A DNA stretch of 64,000 bases from Erythrobacter sp. (GTDB lineage Bacteria > Pseudomonadota > Alphaproteobacteria > Sphingomonadales > Sphingomonadaceae): contig NZ_JAMWYX010000001.1 in NCBI RefSeq assembly GCF_024305245.1, forward strand, positions 248,001 through 312,000, written 5' to 3'. Within the stretch, counting starts at the first letter, position 1; every line of letters begins with the position of its first letter. Position numbers and translations under genes: made by a program. Positions 16,280-24,941 of the stretch are shown piece by piece. Under the pieces are notes generated by a model. The model was given only the letters and a program-made list of their open reading frames with translations. It did not search any database and was not told where the DNA came from.

Positions 16280-18175
16280 ATGTGCGGGATCGCCGGGATA
16301 TTTCATGCAGAGACGCCCAAGCCGGTCGATCCCGTGCGGGTCGAGCGGATGTGCGATGCTCTGGTGCATCGCGGTCCGGACGGGGGCGGGGTGTGGACCG
16401 ATCACGGGGTAGGCCTCGGCCATCGCCGCCTCTCGATCATCGATCTTGCCGGTTCTCCGCAGCCGATGCATTCCGCCGATGCGCGCGCCGTGATCGTCTT
16501 CAACGGAGAGATCTACAATTTTCGCGAACTGCGCCGCGAGTTGGAGCAGGCGGGGTTCAAATTCCGGACGTCCGGCGATACCGAGGTGATCATCGCCGCG
16601 TGGCAGCGCTGGGGGCCGGATTGCCTCAACCGGCTTGACGGGATGTTCGCCTTCGCGCTGTTCGACCGCGAGAAACGCCAGCTGTTTCTGGCGCGGGACA
16701 GGTTCGGGGTGAAGCCGCTGTTCATGGCGCACCTGTCCGACGGCAGCATTGCCTTCGCGTCGGAGTTGAAGGGCCTGCTCGCCCATCCGCTGTTGCGCCG
16801 CCGGGTCAGCCCCGAGGCAATCGAGGCTTACATGACCTGGGGCTATGTGCCCGACACGCATTCGATCCTTGCGGGCGTGGAGAAGCTGCCAGCCGGGCAT
16901 TTCTGGCTGCTGCAGCAAGGCCGCGCGCCGGGACGGCCGCAGCGGTGGTGGGACATCGACTTCACGCAGCGCGAGCGCGGCAGCGAGGCCGATCTGTCGG
17001 CGCAACTGGTGCATTTGATGCGCGAAGGCGTGCGGTCGCGCATGGTCGCCGATGTGCCGCTGGGCGCGTTCCTTTCGGGCGGGGTGGATAGCTCGGGCGT
17101 GGTCGCGTTGATGAGCGAGGCCAGCAGTCAGCCGGTGCAGACCTGCTCGATCGGGTTCGATGTCGCCGCCTATGACGAGACCAGCTACGCCCGTCAGGTC
17201 GCCGCAAAATTCGGCGCGGATCATCAGGAGCGGATCGTCGCCACCGATGATTTTTCCGCCATCGATCAGCTTGCTGCCATGTTCGACGAGCCGTTTGCCG
17301 ATGCCTCGGCATTGCCCACTTGGCGGGTGTGCCAATTGGCGCGTGAGCGGGTGACCGTGGCGCTGTCGGGTGATGGAGCGGACGAGGCGTTCGCAGGCTA
17401 CCGGCGGCAAGTGTTCCACCACCACGAGGAGCGCGCGCGCGCCGTGCTGCCTGCGGGCCTACGCGGCTCGCTGTTCGGCACGCTCGGACGCGCATGGCCC
17501 AAGGCCGATTGGGCGCCGCGTCCGCTGCGTGCCAAGGCGACGTTGCTGGCGCTCGCGGAGAGCGGGGAGGCAGGCTACGCGCGGGGTCTTTCGGTCACCA
17601 CGCCGGAAACGCGGGCGGGGCTTTATTCCGACAGCTTCACCGCCAGCCTGAACGGGTTTCGCGGCGAGGATGAACTGATCGCCCTGATGCGCTCAGCGCC
17701 GGGGCGTTCCGGCCTCGACCGGGCGCAATATGCCGATCTCACCTTCTGGATGCCCGGCGACATCCTCACCAAGGTCGACCGCACCAGCATGGCGGTGAGC
17801 CTCGAAGCGCGCGAGCCGCTGCTCGATCATCGCCTGGTCGAGTTCGCCGCACGGCTGCCCGAGGGGATGCGGGTCAAGGGCCGCACCGGCAAATATCTGC
17901 TCAAGAAGTCGCTCGAACGCTATCTGCCGAGCGACATTCTCTACCGGCCCAAGCAGGGTTTCGTGACCCCGATTGCCGAGTGGCTGCGCGGGCCGCTGGC
18001 GGGTGCGGCGCGCGGGATCGCCACGGGCGGGCTGGCGCAGACCGGCACCTTCGATCCCGGCGCCATCGCCGCGCTGGCCGAGGCGCACATTGCGGGCCGG
18101 GCCGATCATTCTCGCAGCCTTTGGCAATTGCTGATGCTGGAGAAATCGCTCGAACGGCTCGGGGTCAGCGCCTAG
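16280..18175 (+). CDS. XrtA/PEP-CTERM-system amidotransferase (asparagine synthase-like)
   Basis: A 631-residue glutamine-dependent amidotransferase of the AsnB family. Cys2 of MCGIAGIFH is the class II glutaminase nucleophile; HRGPDGGG and NGEIYNFRELR follow. The synthetase domain has the PP-loop FLSGGVDSSGVV (about residues 262-273) and ALSGDGADEAFAGY. This is the amidotransferase type that ends XrtA operons and probably amidates a uronic acid or peptide component of the polymer rather than making asparagine. It converges with zapE; the two stop codons share CTAG. Confidence 0.92.
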   Translation: MCGIAGIFHAETPKPVDPVRVERMCDALVHRGPDGGGVWTDHGVGLGHRRLSIIDLAGSPQPMHSADARAVIVFNGEIYNFRELRRELEQAGFKFRTSGDTEVIIAAWQRWGPDCLNRLDGMFAFALFDREKRQLFLARDRFGVKPLFMAHLSDGSIAFASELKGLLAHPLLRRRVSPEAIEAYMTWGYVPDTHSILAGVEKLPAGHFWLLQQGRAPGRPQRWWDIDFTQRERGSEADLSAQLVHLMREGVRSRMVADVPLGAFLSGGVDSSGVVALMSEASSQPVQTCSIGFDVAAYDETSYARQVAAKFGADHQERIVATDDFSAIDQLAAMFDEPFADASALPTWRVCQLARERVTVALSGDGADEAFAGYRRQVFHHHEERARAVLPAGLRGSLFGTLGRAWPKADWAPRPLRAKATLLALAESGEAGYARGLSVTTPETRAGLYSDSFTASLNGFRGEDELIALMRSAPGRSGLDRAQYADLTFWMPGDILTKVDRTSMAVSLEAREPLLDHRLVEFAARLPEGMRVKGRTGKYLLKKSLERYLPSDILYRPKQGFVTPIAEWLRGPLAGAARGIATGGLAQTGTFDPGAIAALAEAHIAGRADHSRSLWQLLMLEKSLERLGVSA

Positions 18176-19293
18176 CCCTCTGCGCCGTGGCCCAGCGCCA
18201 TGTATTCGTCGGATTGCATTTCGTTCAACCGGCTGACCGTGCGCGCGAATTCGAACGCGCCGTCGCCTGCCTGATAAAGCTCCTCCGGCACGGCAGCCGC
18301 TGTGACGAACAGCTTCACCCGGTTTTCGTAGAGCGCGTCGACCAGCTTGGTGAAGCGGATCGCTTCATTGCGGTTTTCCGGCCCCATTTTCGGTACGCCG
18401 ACGATGATGACGGTGTGATAGGCCTGCGCGATGGCGAGGTAATCCGCCGCGCCGCGATTTGCCCCACACAGCTTTTTGAAGCTGAACACGCCCACGCCCT
18501 TGAGGCTTTTGGGGACATGCAGCGTGCGCCCGCCGCCCAGATCGAGTTCGCCGCTCGGCACATGCGCTGCATCTTCCGGCTCGAAGTCGGTCAGCCGGAA
18601 GAACGCCTCGCGCACTTGGGCGGTTGCCGCGTCGCCAATGGGCGCGTGCCATGTCGCCAGCCCGCCGATCCGTTCGAGCCGGTAATCGGTCGGGCCGTTC
18701 AGGCTCAGCACGTCCATCCGCTCCTCGACCAGATCGATGAAGGGCAGGAACAGCGAGCGGTTGAGCCCGTCCTTGTAGAGGTCTTTAGGCGGGCGGTTAC
18801 TGGTGGTGACGATCACCGTGCCGCTCTCCATCAGCGCGGTGAAGAACCGCCCCATGATTGCGGCATCGGCAGTATTGTTGACCACCATCTCGTCGAACGC
18901 GAGGCAGCGGACCTGTTCTGCCATGCGCAGCGCGACCGCGATCAATGGATCCTGCTGCTGGGCCTTGCGCTGCTCGGCGACGAGACGATCGACCTCCAGC
19001 ATGAAGGCGTGGAAGTGGACCCGGCGTTTGCGCTCGATGGCGAGCGTCTCGACGAACAGGTCCATCAGCATCGACTTGCCGCGTCCGACGCCGCCCCACA
19101 TATACACGCCGCGCGGATCGGGCGTCGCTTCGCGGGTTCCGGTCAGCCGCGCCAACAGGCCCCGCTTGGCGGGCGGCGCTTCCAACTCGCGCTGCAACCG
19201 GTCGAGCCGTTCGGCAGCCGCGCGCTGATCGGGATCGGCGCGCAATTCACCGCTGGCGATCAGCGCGTCATAGCGCGCAAGCAACCCGCTCAC
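18172..19293 (-). CDS. zapE: Cell division protein ZapE (AFG1-like ATPase)
   Basis: A 373-residue AFG1/ZapE ATPase. Walker A is GGVGRGKSMLMD (about residues 67-78), preceded by RGVYMW; Walker B is CLAFDEMVVNN, and the arginine-rich TSNRPPKDLYKDGLNR motif follows. ZapE interacts with FtsZ rings in E. coli; the mitochondrial homologue acts on respiratory-chain proteins. The GTG start overlaps the stop of the thioesterase gene as GTGA, and sdhB lies just upstream, so a respiratory link is suggested by operon structure. Confidence 0.92.
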   Translation of the reverse strand: MSGLLARYDALIASGELRADPDQRAAAERLDRLQRELEAPPAKRGLLARLTGTREATPDPRGVYMWGGVGRGKSMLMDLFVETLAIERKRRVHFHAFMLEVDRLVAEQRKAQQQDPLIAVALRMAEQVRCLAFDEMVVNNTADAAIMGRFFTALMESGTVIVTTSNRPPKDLYKDGLNRSLFLPFIDLVEERMDVLSLNGPTDYRLERIGGLATWHAPIGDAATAQVREAFFRLTDFEPEDAAHVPSGELDLGGGRTLHVPKSLKGVGVFSFKKLCGANRGAADYLAIAQAYHTVIIVGVPKMGPENRNEAIRFTKLVDALYENRVKLFVTAAAVPEELYQAGDGAFEFARTVSRLNEMQSDEYMALGHGAEG

Positions 19294-19751
19294 GGGCGCG
19301 GCTGCATCTTGCGCACGATCCCCGAGAAGCTGGCGACGACATCGCCTTCCTGCTCCACCATCCCGCGCACGAACACCAGCTTGCCGGTTTCGCGCACGAT
19401 CTCGGTCACCGCGTCCATCGGCCTTGCGGGATCGCCGCCGCCGACGAACTGCGTGGACAGCTCCAGCGTCACCGACGGGCCGGCATTTCCTGTGCCGAGG
19501 TTGTGCATCGTCACGAACAGCGAGATGTCGATCAACGACAAAGTCACCGCACCGTGGACGATGCCTTGCAGGTTCTCGTGGCGGCGCTCCGGGAACATCC
19601 GCAGGCGCGCCTTACCGTCCGGATCGACGCGGGTGATGAGCTTGCCCATCACCGCGCCGTTGAACAGCGTCGGATCTTTCAGGTTCCAGTGGTTCCAGCC
19701 GGGATTGTCCGGGTCCGGCCCGTGCTCGAACACGTCGTCTTTCAGCGCCAC
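19290..19751 (-). CDS. Hotdog-fold thioesterase (PaaI family)
   Basis: A 153-residue single hotdog domain. The segment RRHENLQGIVHGAVTLSLIDI carries the HGG-like region of PaaI-type acyl-CoA thioesterases (here IVHGA), followed by VTLELSTQFVGGG. The substrate is unknown. It begins with GTG 4 bp after sdhB and overlaps zapE by four bases, so it belongs to an sdhB-thioesterase-zapE operon. Confidence 0.8.
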   Translation of the reverse strand: MALKDDVFEHGPDPDNPGWNHWNLKDPTLFNGAVMGKLITRVDPDGKARLRMFPERRHENLQGIVHGAVTLSLIDISLFVTMHNLGTGNAGPSVTLELSTQFVGGGDPARPMDAVTEIVRETGKLVFVRGMVEQEGDVVASFSGIVRKMQPRP

Positions 19752-19755
19752 CGGA

Positions 19756-20535
19756 TCAGATGGCCCGTTCGGCCATCATCTTCTTGGTTTCGGCAATCGC
19801 CTTGGCCGGGTTCAGGCCCTTGGGGCAGACATTGGCGCAGTTCATGATGGTGTGGCAGCGGTACAGCCGGAACGGGTCTTCCAGATCATCGAGCCGTTCG
19901 CCGGTCATCTCGTCGCGGCTATCGGCGAGCCAGCGATAGGCCTGCAGCAGGATCGCCGGGCCGAGGAACTTGTCCGAATTCCACCAGTAGCTGGGGCAGG
20001 CGGTCGAACAGCAGGCGCACAGAATGCATTCGTACAACCCGTCCAGCTGTTCGCGTTGCTCGGGCGATTGCAGCCGCTCCTTGCCGCTCGGCGTAGGCGT
20101 GACGGTCTGCAGCCATGGGCGGATCGAGGCGTATTGCGCGTAGAAATGCGTGAAATCGGGAACCAGATCCTTGATCACGTCCATGTGCGGCAGCGGCGTG
20201 ATGCGAATCTCGCCCTTCAGATCCTCGATCGCGGTGGTGCAGGCGAGGCCGTTCTTGCCGTTCATGTTCATCGAACACGAACCACAGATGCCTTCGCGGC
20301 ACGAACGGCGGAAGGTCAGCGTCGGGTCGATCTCGTTCTTGATCTTGAACAGCGCGTCCAGCACCATCGGGCCGCATTCGTCGAGATCGATTTCGAACTT
20401 GTCGTAACGCGGGTTCTGGCCGCTGTCGGGATCGTAGCGATAGACCTTGAACGACTTGACCCGGCCGCCAGCAGATTTGTGCACCTTGCCATCGTTGCGG
20501 ATCTTGGAATTCTTGGGGAGAGTGAAGGTCGCCAT
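19756..20535 (-). CDS. sdhB: Succinate dehydrogenase iron-sulfur subunit
   Basis: A 259-residue SdhB. The N-terminal plant-type ferredoxin domain has [12 protein letters not shown] plus a distal cysteine at GLACTTAI for the 2Fe-2S cluster. The C-terminal domain has [16 protein letters not shown] and [17 protein letters not shown], giving the 4Fe-4S and 3Fe-4S ligands and the quinone-site tryptophans. It passes electrons from the flavoprotein SdhA to ubiquinone at the inner membrane. sdhC, sdhD and sdhA are not next to it: the region upstream holds a promoter and a divergent SDR gene. Start ATG with GGGATCAC as Shine-Dalgarno region. Confidence 0.97.
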   Translation of the reverse strand: MATFTLPKNSKIRNDGKVHKSAGGRVKSFKVYRYDPDSGQNPRYDKFEIDLDECGPMVLDALFKIKNEIDPTLTFRRSCREGICGSCSMNMNGKNGLACTTAIEDLKGEIRITPLPHMDVIKDLVPDFTHFYAQYASIRPWLQTVTPTPSGKERLQSPEQREQLDGLYECILCACCSTACPSYWWNSDKFLGPAILLQAYRWLADSRDEMTGERLDDLEDPFRLYRCHTIMNCANVCPKGLNPAKAIAETKKMMAERAI

Positions 20536-20562
20536 TGAGTGATCCCGTTGTGATTTGCACCC

Positions 20563-20590
20563 TATCTAACGCCTGATCCCTGTGAGGCAA
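20563..20590 (-). promoter_or_regulatory. Candidate sigma-70-type promoter for the sdhB operon
   Basis: On the minus strand TTGCCT (20590-20585) is followed after 16 bp by TAGATA (20568-20563). Transcription would start near 20556, leaving a leader of about 20 bases before the sdhB ATG. Matches are 4-5 of 6 bases in each box. The position is right for sdhB, but GC-rich alphaproteobacterial promoters are poorly predictable by eye. Confidence 0.45.
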
Positions 20591-20780
20591 GCGGCGGGTG
20601 CGGCACAGGTGTTGCACGCTTTCGCACACAGGTTGAACACCGCGGCGCGAGCGTGTTGGAGACACATGAGACACTGTCCAGGGATCGAAAAACCTCGCGG
20701 GCGATGACCGCGCGGCAGGCGCGGGCGGGATAGCTGCAAAAAGGGCGGAACCAGCCGGACATGCCAGTGCTTTAGCTGGC

Positions 20781-21527
20781 ATGGATGATGTAGGACAGCA
20801 GGCGCAGCAATGGCCGCGCAGCGCGGCGGTGTTCGGAGCTTCGGGAGGAATCGGGCGTGCGCTGTGCGAACGTCTGGCGGCGCATGGGACCAGGCTTATC
20901 CACGCCGGATCGCGCGGCGGCACGGAGCCGGCGGGCGCGGGTTTTCGCCCGTTCGCCTTCGATCTCACCGACGAAGCCAGCATTGCCGCCGCTGCGCAGG
21001 CGATGCGCGGCGACCCGCCCGAATGGGTGATCGTGGCGACCGGCGCGCTGACGCTGCCTGATGGAAGCGGGCCGGAACGCACCTATAAGCGGCTCGATGC
21101 GGCCGCCATGGCCCAGGTGCTGGCATTGAACACCATCGGCCCCGCGCTGATCGCCAAGCACATGCTCCCGTTAATGCCGCGCGGGCAGCGCTTCGTGTTT
21201 TCAGCGCTGAGCGCGCGGGTCGGTTCGATTTCGGACAACCGATTAGGCGGGTGGCATTCCTACCGCGCCTCGAAGGCCGCGCTCAACATGCTGCTGCGCA
21301 ACTTCGCGCTGGAAATGGCGCGCACCCATCCCGAAGGCGTGATCGCAGGGCTGCACCCCGGCACAGTCGATTCCGCGCTGTCGCAGCCGTTCCAGTCCAA
21401 CCTGCCCGACGGCCAACTGACGGCTCCGGCAGAGGCCGCCGAAAACCTTATCGGAGTGCTGGCGCGACTCGGGCCGGAGCATTCAGGCCGGGTGTTCGAT
21501 TTCCGCGGAGACGAAGTCCCGGCCTGA
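20781..21527 (+). CDS. Short-chain dehydrogenase/reductase (SDR)
   Basis: A 248-residue classical-type SDR. The cofactor motif is FGASGGIGRAL (about residues 18-28); the catalytic YRASK (tyrosine and lysine) follows a serine in FSALSAR. The C-terminal LHPGTVDSALSQPF matches the CsgA/carbonyl-reductase-like subgroup. It would use NAD(P)H on an unidentified carbonyl or alcohol. It is transcribed divergently from sdhB and converges, 7 bp apart, with the ATP-grasp gene. Confidence 0.85.
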   Translation: MDDVGQQAQQWPRSAAVFGASGGIGRALCERLAAHGTRLIHAGSRGGTEPAGAGFRPFAFDLTDEASIAAAAQAMRGDPPEWVIVATGALTLPDGSGPERTYKRLDAAAMAQVLALNTIGPALIAKHMLPLMPRGQRFVFSALSARVGSISDNRLGGWHSYRASKAALNMLLRNFALEMARTHPEGVIAGLHPGTVDSALSQPFQSNLPDGQLTAPAEAAENLIGVLARLGPEHSGRVFDFRGDEVPA

Positions 21528-21534
21528 CAGGTTC

Positions 21535-22545
21535 TCAGCGGGCGAGCAGTCCGTGGCGAGCAAGACCTTCGGCCACCAGCGTCTCGATCAGCTGCTCCTG
21601 CGTCCAGCCCGCCAGCGCCGCCGCCCGGCCGAACACCTTTTCCGACCACAGGTTGCAGTTGAGGTTGAGCTCGAGAAACTGCACGTCGCCCGTCTCCTCG
21701 TTCACGCGGAATTCGAAGCGGCCATAATCGAACGGGCGGTATTCCTCCCACGCCTTGTGGGTGAGTTCGGTGATGCGCGCGACGATCGCCGGATCGGTGA
21801 AGGGGTCGAGCGAGTATTTGTGGCTGCGGTCGACCAGATCGCGTTTTTCGTAATAGGTGCGCAGGTGCGCCGGATCGGCCTGCCGGAAGATCATCATCGG
21901 CAAAATCTGCGGCTCGCCATTGATCGTGATCACCGGCACTTCGACATCGCTGCCTTCGATAAAAGGTTCGACAATCGCATCGTGGCGGTCGGCGTGCGTG
22001 CGCTGGATCGCTGCTTTGACACCGGCCCAGTCATGCGCGTCCTCCACGCCCCAACTGGCCGAAGATGCATTCGGCTTGATGACATAGCGGCTTGCGGGCG
22101 GGCACTTGTCGGGGCTGATCGGCGCGCCCTGACGGTAGATCGCCCAGGGCGCGGTCGGCACCCCGGCATCGCGCACCGCACGCTTGGCAAGGTGCTTGTC
22201 ATCCGACAACCCGCGCAGGATCGGACTGGCGCCGAGATAGGGAATGCGCGCGCGTTCGCACAGCAATGGCAGCAGCATTTCGGAATTGAAGAACCCGGCG
22301 CGGTTCAGCAGCGGGAAGACGAAATCGACCTTCGGCGGATCGAACAGCACATCATGCGTCTGGGCGACCATCAGGTTCAGGCCCAGCCCTTCCAATGTCT
22401 GGCGCACTTCGCGGTGGTAGATCGCGTGATTGCCGTCTTCGGGGTGCAGTTCCCCTTCCCACAGCGCGTTCTTGGCGATGAACAGGATGGTCAGCCGCTC
22501 CTTGGCGTCCTCGGGGATGCGGAGCGGCTCGGGGAAGGTGGTCAT
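21535..22545 (-). CDS. ATP-grasp protein (D-Ala-D-Ala ligase-like), unknown substrate
   Basis: A 336-residue protein with ATP-grasp features. RYVIKPNASSASWGV gives the ATP-binding lysine and glycine-rich loop (about residue 150), IVEPFIEGSDVEVPVI is the usual EGxE-type strand, and FLELNLNCNLW carries the metal-binding Glu/Asn pair. The N-terminal half (PYLGASPILRGLSDDK) resembles Ddl. It is not a normal Ddl: the conserved EINTxPG end is replaced by LELNLNCN, so the substrates are probably different carboxyl and amine compounds. It is divergent from a PLP-enzyme gene with which it shares a 143-bp upstream region. Confidence 0.75.
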   Translation of the reverse strand: MTTFPEPLRIPEDAKERLTILFIAKNALWEGELHPEDGNHAIYHREVRQTLEGLGLNLMVAQTHDVLFDPPKVDFVFPLLNRAGFFNSEMLLPLLCERARIPYLGASPILRGLSDDKHLAKRAVRDAGVPTAPWAIYRQGAPISPDKCPPASRYVIKPNASSASWGVEDAHDWAGVKAAIQRTHADRHDAIVEPFIEGSDVEVPVITINGEPQILPMMIFRQADPAHLRTYYEKRDLVDRSHKYSLDPFTDPAIVARITELTHKAWEEYRPFDYGRFEFRVNEETGDVQFLELNLNCNLWSEKVFGRAAALAGWTQEQLIETLVAEGLARHGLLAR

Positions 22546-22688
22546 GGGTCAGTGCGCCTCTTGCGGGAAGTGGGGCGGTTTAGTCCCGTGGGCGGGCGTG
22601 CGCCAGATGCATTTTGCGGTTTTATTGCCGCGCGGCTTTCTCTAGAGCCGCGTCGTTCCCAGCAGTTTGCACGCGAAAGGCTGCCATC
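22546..22688. promoter_or_regulatory. Shared upstream region of ATP-grasp and PLP-enzyme genes, with hairpin
   Basis: This 143-bp divergent gap must hold the control elements of both genes. It contains an AT-richer patch near 22611-22627 and a 7-bp perfect inverted repeat (CGCGGCT at 22631-22637, AGCCGCG at 22646-22652, loop of 8) in the leader of the rightward gene. The hairpin has no T-run, so it is more likely an operator or leader structure than a terminator. No confident -35/-10 pair was found. Confidence 0.35.
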
Positions 22689-24152
22689 TTGCCCCCTCTC
22701 AACCGCCCGCTTGCCGGGTTCGACGCTTCCGAGGATGCGCTGGCACTGATCGCGGCACTGGCGGGAGGAGGCGATGCGCGGATCACGCTGGACCCGGCGA
22801 CGGGCCTCAACCGCTATCTTTCCGCGCCCCATCCACGCGATGTGCTGGCCTATTCCTCATCGACCGTCAGCGATATTTCCGCCGATGCTTTCACGCATCT
22901 GCTGGCGCATGCGGGCGAGCGCGCCGCGCTGTCATACGGCGAACGGCTCGAAGCGTTGCGGGGCCGCATCCGCGCCGCCTATGGCATTGATGCGGCGGCG
23001 CAGATCGTGTTCGCTCCGTCCGGCACCGATCTCGAATATGTCGCGCTGGCACTGGCGCTGGGGCGCGGGGCGGCGGGGATCCACAATGTCCTGCTCGGCG
23101 CGGACGAGATCGGCTCGGGCTGTATCCATTCCGCGCACGGACGCTTCTTCGCTGACGAAACCGCGCTGACAGGCGATGTCGCGCCGGGCGAGGACGTGGC
23201 AGGCATGGGGGCGATTACGCTGGTCGATGTGCCGGTGCGCTGCGCTGACGGAGTTGCGCGCAGCAGCGCGGAGATCGCCGCCGGGATGGGGCTTGAAATC
23301 GCTGCCGCGCGCGCTGCCGGGCGGCACAGCGTGGTTCACTGCGTCCACGGATCGAAGACCGGGCTGGTGCTGCCTGCGCTGTCCGATCTCGACGGGTTGA
23401 TGTCTGAATACGGCGACGCGGCGACCTTCGTGGTCGATGCCTGTCAGGCGCGGATCACCAGCGCGGCGATCGCCGATTACCTCGCGCGCGGGGTGATTGT
23501 GCTGATGACCGGATCGAAATTCGTCGGTGCGCCGCCGTTCAATGGCTGGGCGCTGGTGCCTGCGGCGCTCTCCAACGGCTCCGTGCCGCTGCCGCAGGGC
23601 TTCGCCCGCATCTTCCGCCGTGCGGAATGGCCCGCCGGATGGCCGGGCGGGGACGTGCTGGAGGACAGCGCCAACACCCCGCTCGCGCTCAGGCTGGAAG
23701 CGGCGCTGTTCGAGATCGAGCGGTTTCAGGCGATCCCGATGGCGCAGATCGCAGCGATGATCGCCGCCTTTGAAGCGGCGCTGCGGGCGCATCTTATGGC
23801 GCCGCTGGGCCTGTCGCGGGTCACGCCGGGGAGCGAGGACGATGGCGATAGCCCGATCGAAATGCGCACGCTGGCAACGCTCGACCTGTCGGCGCTACCG
23901 GGGCTCGAAAGCTTCGATGCCGCGCAGGCCGCGCACAAGGCGCTGGCGCTGGAGGGCATCCGGCTCGGGCAACCGGTCAAGTGCGTCCGCGTGAACGGGG
24001 GGTGGGGCGGCACGATGCGGGTCGGCTTGTCGATGCCGCAGCTGACCCGCTGGAATGGGTTGGCAGAGGGCGCGCTTGCCGACGAATTGGAACAGGACAT
24101 GGCCCGGATCGCCGCAGGCCTTGGCGGAGTCGCCAAGCGAACCGCTGCCTGA
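22689..24152 (+). CDS. PLP-dependent enzyme of fold type I, function unknown
   Basis: A 487-residue protein resembling class V aminotransferases/cysteine-desulfurase-like enzymes. FVVDACQAR supplies the PLP aspartate and TGSKFVGAPPFNG the Schiff-base lysine; FAPSGTDLEYVAL is the phosphate-binding region. I chose the TTG at 22689 because AAAGG lies about 8 bp before it and the protein then begins with a typical folded segment; the ATG at 22614 would add 25 unconvincing residues across the hairpin. I do not recognise a named family. Its divergent partner is an ATP-grasp ligase and a methyltransferase gene follows. Confidence 0.7.
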   Translation: MPPLNRPLAGFDASEDALALIAALAGGGDARITLDPATGLNRYLSAPHPRDVLAYSSSTVSDISADAFTHLLAHAGERAALSYGERLEALRGRIRAAYGIDAAAQIVFAPSGTDLEYVALALALGRGAAGIHNVLLGADEIGSGCIHSAHGRFFADETALTGDVAPGEDVAGMGAITLVDVPVRCADGVARSSAEIAAGMGLEIAAARAAGRHSVVHCVHGSKTGLVLPALSDLDGLMSEYGDAATFVVDACQARITSAAIADYLARGVIVLMTGSKFVGAPPFNGWALVPAALSNGSVPLPQGFARIFRRAEWPAGWPGGDVLEDSANTPLALRLEAALFEIERFQAIPMAQIAAMIAAFEAALRAHLMAPLGLSRVTPGSEDDGDSPIEMRTLATLDLSALPGLESFDAAQAAHKALALEGIRLGQPVKCVRVNGGWGGTMRVGLSMPQLTRWNGLAEGALADELEQDMARIAAGLGGVAKRTAA

Positions 24153-24218
24153 CTGCTCTTCCCGCACGCGCCATTTGGGCTACAACAGCCCCACGGGCGC
24201 GGATGAAGGGAAGAGCGG

Positions 24219-24851
24219 ATGAGCCTCAAAAGCTGGTACGAAGCGAACATCATGCCGCGCCTGATCACCTGCGCCTGTTCGCAGGGGCAGGTTATGAAGC
24301 GCCGCAGCGCCGTGGTGCCGCTGGCACGCGGCGACGTGTTCGAACTCGGCTGCGGCGGCGGGATCAATCACGAATTCTACGATCCGTCAGCGATCACATC
24401 CTATTCCGGGATCGATCCGCATGAAGGCCTGCTGGACAGCGCCCGAACAGCGGCGCGGGACAAGGGCTGGGCAGCCGATCTGCGGCAGGCACGCGGCGAG
24501 GCTATCCCCTTTGCCGATGCCAGTTTCGATTGCGCCGTGTGCACCTTCACCTTGTGCTCGGTCGACGATCCGGCACAGGTGATGGCCGAGATGCGCCGTA
24601 TTCTGCGCCCCGGCGGGCAGCTGCTGTTCCTTGAACACGGACGCGCACCCGACCGCGATGTGGAGCGCTGGCAGGAGCGGATCGAGCCGGTGTGGAAACC
24701 GCTGGCCGGAGGCTGCCACCTCACCCGTCCGATCGGCAAGGCGCTGATCGGTGCGGGTTTCGCGGTCGATCAACTGGGCGAGGGCTATACGCCCAAGGCG
24801 CCGCGCTTCGCCGGGTGGATGGAGTGGGGTGTCGCGCACAAGCCCGTCTGA
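24219..24851 (+). CDS. Class I SAM-dependent methyltransferase
   Basis: A 210-residue Rossmann methyltransferase. Motif I is VFELGCGGGINHEFY (about residues 40-54), then DPHEGLL for the ribose acid, FDCAVCTFTLCSVDD for motif II, and LRPGGQLLFLEHGRAP for motif III. The pattern is like UbiE/METTL7-type methyltransferases with unknown acceptor. It begins 66 bp after the PLP-enzyme gene in the same direction and is followed by a strong terminator, so the two may share a transcript. Confidence 0.83.
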   Translation: MSLKSWYEANIMPRLITCACSQGQVMKRRSAVVPLARGDVFELGCGGGINHEFYDPSAITSYSGIDPHEGLLDSARTAARDKGWAADLRQARGEAIPFADASFDCAVCTFTLCSVDDPAQVMAEMRRILRPGGQLLFLEHGRAPDRDVERWQERIEPVWKPLAGGCHLTRPIGKALIGAGFAVDQLGEGYTPKAPRFAGWMEWGVAHKPV

Positions 24852-24870
24852 CCGGGGCGCCGCATAAACA

Positions 24871-24907
24871 AAGGGCGGGAGAGGTTGCCCGCTCCCGCCC
24901 TTGTTTT
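24871..24907. terminator. Bidirectional rho-independent terminator between the methyltransferase gene and rne
   Basis: A perfect 11-bp stem (AAGGGCGGGAG at 24871-24881 and CTCCCGCCCTT at 24892-24902) with a 10-base loop is followed on the plus strand by GTTTTGT. On the minus strand the arm is preceded by ATAAACA, giving a short T-run in that direction too (TGTTTAT). It lies between two convergent genes and can end transcripts from both. Confidence 0.85.
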
Positions 24908-24941
24908 GTCGGACTAACCCGCGGCTTATTCGCCGCCCGGA

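Noticed and set aside
15317..17425. Very long open frame on the minus strand opposite exosortase and amidotransferase genes
   Set aside because: It lies antisense to two clearly recognised genes, has an Arg/His/Pro/Gln-rich composition without domains, and is explained by GC-rich codon bias.
17980..20538. 852-codon open frame on the plus strand opposite zapE, the thioesterase and sdhB
   Set aside because: Three well-supported genes lie on the other strand; the frame has no recognisable domain.
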